Assembly: GCA_963721645.1 (NCBI GenBank)
Contig: CAVRJK010000002.1
Span: 1,178,001 to 1,242,000 of the forward strand
DNA from: JALZKA01 sp963721645
GTDB lineage: Bacteria; Actinomycetota; Thermoleophilia; Solirubrobacterales; 70-9
Direction of reading: 5' to 3'
DNA: 64,000 bases
In this document: piece after piece, positions 59,952 through 64,000 of the stretch
Position numbering within the stretch: the stretch's first letter is position 1
Layout: each line of letters begins with the position of its first letter
Notes under the pieces: model-generated
The model's input: the letters and a program-made list of their open reading frames with translations, nothing else
Told to the model about the DNA's origin: nothing
The model's database searches: none
Program-made: the position numbers and the translations under genes

Positions 59952-60599
59952 CTACGAAGAGCTGGCGAGTTCGCGCAGGAACGGGTTCGTCGCCCGCTCG
60001 GCTCCGAGGGTGGTGACTCCCATGTGGCCTGGATAGACGCCGGTCTCGTCCGGGAACCGGTCGAGGAGCTCGCCGATCGATGCGAGCAGCGTCGGCCAGT
60101 CGCCGAATGGCAGATCAGTGCGGCCGACCGAGCCTTGAAAGAGGACGTCGCCCGAGAAGAGAACGCGCTCGTCGGGGATCGAATAGGTCACGTGGCCGGG
60201 ACTGTGGCCTGGGGTGAAGACGACGTCAATCTCAAAGCCGGCCAGCTCCAGGTGCTCGCCGCCGGAGATCGTCTCCTCGGCGTCCCAGCTCTCATACGGC
60301 CCGAATCCCTCCCAAGGGATGTATTTCATGATGTCGGCCAGGACCTCGACCTCGAGCTCCGGGCAGTAGACGGGCGCTCCCGTCGCCTTCGCAACAGGCG
60401 CGACGGCGCCGATGTGGTCGAAGTGTGTGTGGGTGAGCAGGATCGCCTCGAGCTTCGAGATGCCCAGTTGATCCAGCGTCGAAAGGATGCGATCCGGTTC
60501 CTCGCCAGGGTCGATGATGAGCCCGGTGTCCGAATCGTCCTTGCGAAAGATGAACGTGTTCTCGGCGACCTGGCCGACCGTGAGCATCCGGATGTCCAC
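59952..60599 (-). CDS. MBL-fold metallo-hydrolase (glyoxalase II-like)
   Basis: The zinc motif HTHFDHIGA, the later histidines in PGHSPGHVTYSI, Asp in LFSGDVLFQGSVGRTDLPFG and the last His in GVYPGHMGVTTLG define a glyoxalase II-like beta-lactamase-fold hydrolase of 215 residues. It starts GTG at 60599. Orthologues often lie next to hisS in bacteria. Substrate unknown: a thioester or similar small molecule is likely. Confidence 0.88.
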   Translation of the reverse strand: MDIRMLTVGQVAENTFIFRKDDSDTGLIIDPGEEPDRILSTLDQLGISKLEAILLTHTHFDHIGAVAPVAKATGAPVYCPELEVEVLADIMKYIPWEGFGPYESWDAEETISGGEHLELAGFEIDVVFTPGHSPGHVTYSIPDERVLFSGDVLFQGSVGRTDLPFGDWPTLLASIGELLDRFPDETGVYPGHMGVTTLGAERATNPFLRELASSS

Positions 60600-60613
60600 T
60601 GTTTCCCCTCGGC

Positions 60614-61003
60614 CTAGCGGCGCGGCGCGCGGCCTGTCGCTTTCGCACGCTGGGCCTCGCGTGCCGCGTGTTCCTTTGCCGTCCGGCGGCGATAGAGAAA
60701 TCGCTCGAGGTAGTAGCCGGCCGGGGTGTAGATGGCGAGCATGAAGATCGACAGCGCGGCTGAGGCTCCGATGGACTGCCCGACTACGAACGCCATCAGG
60801 GCGAAGAGGATTCCCGACATGATGAGCGACCGGTTGAAGGCGCTCTGCCAGGTTGGCGCCGCGGTCTTTCGGAGGTCGGCGTTCCGCCGAGCCTGGGCGC
60901 GAGCCTCGTCGCGATTACGCGGCCGGCGATTCGAGGCGCGGTTGATCGAGCCGCCCTGAGTCCCGCGATGCTTTCGCTTGCGCTTCTTCTTGGTCTGAGC
61001 CAC
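60614..61003 (-). CDS. Small two-helix membrane protein with very basic N-terminus, unknown
   Basis: The 129-residue protein starts with a Lys/Arg-rich stretch (MAQTKKKRKRKHRGTQGGS then RRPRNRDEARAQARRNA), followed by two hydrophobic helices (LIMSGILFALMAFVVGQSIG; ALSIFMLAIYTPAGYYLERF) and a basic tail. Both ends would face the cytoplasm. It could bind nucleic acid or ribosomes at the membrane, but this is not established. It is 15 nt from the MBL gene. Confidence 0.6.
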   Translation of the reverse strand: MAQTKKKRKRKHRGTQGGSINRASNRRPRNRDEARAQARRNADLRKTAAPTWQSAFNRSLIMSGILFALMAFVVGQSIGASAALSIFMLAIYTPAGYYLERFLYRRRTAKEHAAREAQRAKATGRAPRR

Positions 61004-61020
61004 GTCTCAAATTTAGTGGC

Positions 61021-61930
61021 TCAGGACTCTTCGCTCGCCATCGCCGCAAGCCGGTCTTCGATCACGCCTTGCGCGCGGTCGAATCCAGGCAGGGGAACGT
61101 CCCCTGGGAAGCGCTCGAGCGCTGCTCGCGGCACGAGGCCGACGATCTCTGCGGCGCGGATCTCGCCTGCGTGCGGATCGGCCAGTTCCCGCGCCCGTGC
61201 GACGACTTCACAGAGGGGGATCGCAACGGGATCGTGCACGTTCGTCGAGATCTGCGTCACGTGATCGGACAGGGCAACGGCGATTGCCCGGACCCCCGGA
61301 CGGCCTCCCCCGGCCTCCCGAAGCGCTGCGGCGACCGAGCGCGCCTGCGTGAGCGTCATGCCCTCGAACTCCATGTTGAACGCGGCCAGCGGCGGGCGGG
61401 CAGTGACCAGCGTCGCCCCTGCCGTGGGATGGGGCACAGATGGCCCGAGGTCTGGCTGGAGCTCGCCGCGCTCCATGCGCGCCGCGAGTTCCGTCAAGCC
61501 ACCCGAGCGGAAATAGGCACGCTCGCGGCGCTCGGGTATCGAGGCAAGCTCGCCGTAGAAGAAGACGGGGACGCCCAGCTCGGCGATCGCACCTGCCGCC
61601 GCCCGCGCCTGCGCCTGCGCCTCGTCCATCGCCCCTGAGTCGAGGTAGACCACGGGCGCCACGTCGAGGGCCCCGATGTGAGGATGTGCGCCCTCGTGAG
61701 CGGACAGGTCGATCGATTTCGATCGCTTCTCGCGCACCCGCGATCACGGAGGCTGTCGTGTCGCCACCAACGGCGGCGAGGGTGAACACCGTGCGGTTGT
61801 GGATCGGATCGGTGTGTCGATCGAGCACCTCGGCGTGTGCGGCGAATCCATCCTGGATCCCCTCGATGGCTGCGGCGTCGCGGCCCTCGGAGACGTTCGG
61901 GACCGCGAGGAGGTTTGGCGCTTCGCTCAA
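61021..61930 (-). CDS. ftcD: Glutamate formimidoyltransferase, frameshifted by a 4-bp duplication
   Basis: The enzyme moves a formimino group from formiminoglutamate to tetrahydrofolate in histidine breakdown. LLAVPNVSEGRDAAAIEGIQ, HTDPIHNRTVFTLAA, IDLSAHEGAHPHIGALDVAP-VVYL and NMEFEGMTLTQAR are family signatures. The frame breaks at about 61716 where ATCG is repeated (GAAATCGATCGACC); removing one ATCG joins EAIE to IDLSAHEG. Because the error is a 4-bp tandem duplication, it may be real slippage. Start ATG overlaps the aminopeptidase stop. No other hut gene is adjacent. Confidence 0.85.
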
Positions 61931-62878
61931 ACCTGTAGCTCTCCGTCTTTGATGAGGGGTCTGCCGTCGGCCTCGACGGTCGGCTTCATGACGACGACGT
62001 CCTCATGGATCGGGACCTGGATCTCGCCGCCGATACCGGCCGATGCGCCGAAGGCGACATGGCACGTGCCCAGGATCTTTTCGTCCTCGATCAGGTTGCC
62101 GCTCAGGGTCGCGCACTCGTTGGTGCCGATCCCGAGCTCGGCCACAAAGGTGCCGCCCTCCCCCGCTCCGCGCAGAATCTCCATGAACCTCGCGCCCGTT
62201 TCGCCGCTCGCGTTCTGGAGCGCTGCCCGCTTCCACCGACAGGGTCGAGGGTTCCGACGGGAGCCCGAGGGAGCCCATCGTGCCGTCGACGACAAGCGTC
62301 CCGTCGCCGGCGTCGTGGAGGGGCGAAATAAAGCCCTCGCCACACGGCAGGTTGCCGAAGGCGCCGGGCGCCGAGAGGTCTCCGTCGTCTGAGATCGCGG
62401 TCCGGCCCGCTAGGACAAGCCGCAGATCGCTCCCATTCGGGCAAGTGATCCGGACCTCTTCTGCGTCGGAGAGAATCTTTGCCACGGCCCGTCCGCGGCG
62501 TTTGAGCTCGGCCATGTCGGCGAGCATCACCCGACCGAGGATGTCCTCGGTGACGTGCGGCAGCGTCCCGATCCGAGCGCCCGCCTCGCACGCCTCGCGG
62601 CGGGCAGCGGTGTGCGAGAGGGACTGCGCCGTCGGACACAGAACGACGTCGGCTGCCTTCATTGCTGCGGCGATCGCGGCGGGGGGTTCGGTGCCGTGCG
62701 TCGCCCGCTCAGCCATCATCGCCAGTAGAGCGTCCGCACCGGCGCGGCCCGCGGCCCCGCGGAGCCGCTCGCCCAGGCCAAGCGTCGACGGGTTGCAGAC
62801 GACGAGAACCTGCTCGCCCTCGCGGACCGCCAAGCATTCTTCGACCACGGTCGTGATCGCACGGTCGAGATCGCTCAT
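61927..62878 (-). CDS. M29-like (leucyl) aminopeptidase, frameshifted
   Basis: The sequence resembles thermophilic M29 metallo-aminopeptidases: VVEECLAVREGEQVLVVCNP, MAERATHGTEPPAAIAAAMK-AADVVLCPTAQSLSHTAARR, RLVLAGRTAISDDGDLSAPG-AFGNLPCGEG, then in a second frame ARFMEILRGAGEGGTFVAEL-GIGTNECATLSGNLIEDEKI-LGTCHVAFG. One extra base near 62231 separates the frames. Joined length about 316 residues is slightly shorter than usual (about 350-400). It overlaps ftcD. Substrate preference is not evident. Confidence 0.8.
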
Positions 62879-62894
62879 GCCCTGAGGGTATGAG

Positions 62895-64000
62895 CTAGAG
62901 CGACTTCTCCTTCTCGCATGACTTACCTGAGTCGTTGCCGGGGCCGCCGTCGCAGTCGTCTGAGCCCTTGCCGCCGATTAGCTGGTCAGCGCCATCTCCG
63001 CCCTTTAGCCTGTCGTCGCCGGAGCCGCCGCAGATGCGGTCGTCCCCATCGCCACCCTTGATCCTGTCGGCGCCCGCGCTCGGCGCAAACACATCGACGC
63101 CTGCGGTCCCGCTGAGGTCATCCTTGCCGGAAGTCCCGAAGATGGATGACCCGCTGATCAGGGTGCCCGCGCAGGTCGTTCGCTCGTAGCTGCCCGCATC
63201 ACACCCCTTGCCCGCGGGCCGCTCGGCGCCGCGCTGATCACTCTTGCGGGCGCCCCTGCACTTCGACTTCGGGACGAGATCTATGGCGGGGCTGTCGGCG
63301 GAAATCGAATGGGTCGCTGTCGGCCCACCGTTGCCGAAGGGGATGACGCTGGTCGCGGGCTCAGCGATTACGTCTTTCGCACTGGCCTGTCCGTCGAGGC
63401 AGGCGGCGGCGAGCGGGGGCTGAGCGTCGAGCACGTTGTAGCCCTTCGACTTGATCTTGCCACCGTTCTGGGCGCATGGAACCGAGTTCGAAGAGGAAGC
63501 GAAGATCGACCCATCCACTTCCATCTCGCCGCCATCGAGAGCAGAGATCTGGGTCCCGAACGAAGCGTTGTTGTTGGAGAAGGTGGTCGCGGTCACTCCC
63601 AAAGCGACATCCCCGGTCACGGCGATGCCACCGCCGCTCGAGGCGTGGCCTGCAAAGCTCGCCACGTTCCCGCTGATGGTTGAATTGGAGACCTCCACGG
63701 TCACCTTCTCAAACTCGTCGGCGATGTGAATGCCCCCACCCGAACGGACGCTTGAGTCGGCAGTGCTGTTCGACGACGAGCGCGCGTCGTTGTTCTGGAT
63801 CGTCGAGCCGCGGATGTCGGCGGAACCACGCAGGTGGATGCCGCCGCCGAGGGCGGGCGAGTCATTGGCGACGGCTTCGTTATTTCGCACCGTGGTGTTG
63901 CGCATGACGAGCCCGTCCGTGGACGCTGAAACGCCGCCACCCCTCGCTTGGACGCCGGGGGAGCCCGTCGACGAAGTCGTCGCGTGGTTGTCACGGATGA
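62895..64000 (-). CDS. Surface beta-helix protein with C-terminal RTX-like repeats (N-terminus outside window)
   Basis: Only the C-terminal 368 residues are visible, in one frame to the window edge. The first part is a right-handed beta-helix with repeats (TTVRNNEAVANDSPALGGGI-HLRG, STIQNNDARSS, SNSTISGNVASFAGHASSGGG, ATTFSNNNASFG) and the choice-of-anchor-like ADSPAIDLVPKSKCRGA. Then come hemolysin-type repeats: GKDDLSGTAGVDVF, GADRIKGGDGDDRICGGSGD, DRLKGGDGADQLIGGKGSDD, which bind calcium in RTX proteins. It is probably secreted, and shares the C-terminal domain type with the PHP protein at 16037-18178. Confidence 0.82.
   Translation of the reverse strand, partial: IRDNHATTSSTGSPGVQARGGGVSASTDGLVMRNTTVRNNEAVANDSPALGGGIHLRGSADIRGSTIQNNDARSSSNSTADSSVRSGGGIHIADEFEKVTVEVSNSTISGNVASFAGHASSGGGIAVTGDVALGVTATTFSNNNASFGTQISALDGGEMEVDGSIFASSSNSVPCAQNGGKIKSKGYNVLDAQPPLAAACLDGQASAKDVIAEPATSVIPFGNGGPTATHSISADSPAIDLVPKSKCRGARKSDQRGAERPAGKGCDAGSYERTTCAGTLISGSSIFGTSGKDDLSGTAGVDVFAPSAGADRIKGGDGDDRICGGSGDDRLKGGDGADQLIGGKGSDDCDGGPGNDSGKSCEKEKSL

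Overview
The window is GC-rich, densely coded DNA from an actinobacterium. It is most likely a member of the deep-branching Thermoleophilia/Solirubrobacterales or a relative. The reasons are the conserved order tlyA-nadK-recN-pyrG next to dxs/ispA/nusB/efp, a very large Gram-positive type IV pilus locus with no PilQ secretin, AbiEi/DUF559 proteins, and RTX-like and LtrA proteins. Nearly all housekeeping genes lie on the minus strand with 4-nt ATGA/GTGA overlaps, so they read right to left as long operons. No rRNA, tRNA or CRISPR array was seen.

Layout from left to right: (1) 0-11 kb holds partial pyrG, recN, nadK, tlyA, small membrane proteins, an EAL-domain remnant, a GST-like protein, dxs, a polyprenyl synthase, an XseB-like ORF, nusB and efp. 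(2) 10.7-20.5 kb is an accessory block: SnoaL-like protein, beta-propeller, LtrA, alpha/beta hydrolase, acidic protein, M42 peptidase, secreted PHP/RTX protein and a molybdopterin oxidoreductase. It separates pepP from efp, which are usually close. (3) 20.5-48.3 kb is the type IV pilus locus: three minor-pilin triads, pilMNO plus a PilP-position gene, pilD, two pilins, pilC, pilT and pilB. Chorismate genes (aroC, fused aroK-aroB, aroQ, aroE) and pepP are interleaved. A 4-kb accessory island (small secreted protein, AbiEi/DUF559 protein, topoisomerase IB, DNA methyltransferase) interrupts it at 40-43.9 kb. (4) 48.3-64 kb holds aroE, mltG, ruvX, alaS, an IscU-like/MnmA fusion, aspS, hisS, a second DUF559 gene, an MBL hydrolase, ftcD, an M29-like aminopeptidase and a partial beta-helix/RTX protein.

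The main discovery is regulatory. Six sites upstream of the pilus transcription units fit a sigma-28 (FliA/WhiG-type) promoter, T(C/A)AAG-N15-(G/A/C)CCGAT(A/G/T)G, five of them with exact 15-nt spacing and two with weaker -35 elements. The pilA transcript begins with a clear class I cyclic-di-GMP riboswitch (GEMM-I). Each minor-pilin triad has its own site. This points to a c-di-GMP/sigma-28 pilus regulon. A second discovery is an AbiEi/DUF559 nuclease-like gene bracketed by 70-bp inverted repeats (46/47 identical in the core), each itself a palindrome. The second DUF559 gene is also bracketed by a matched pair of hairpins. Together they suggest an undescribed palindrome-flanked mobile gene cassette.

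About 17 single-base (or +4) frame disruptions interrupt otherwise intact genes, including essential ones. Most look like assembly or base-calling errors, so affected genes are reported as single CDS with the break located.
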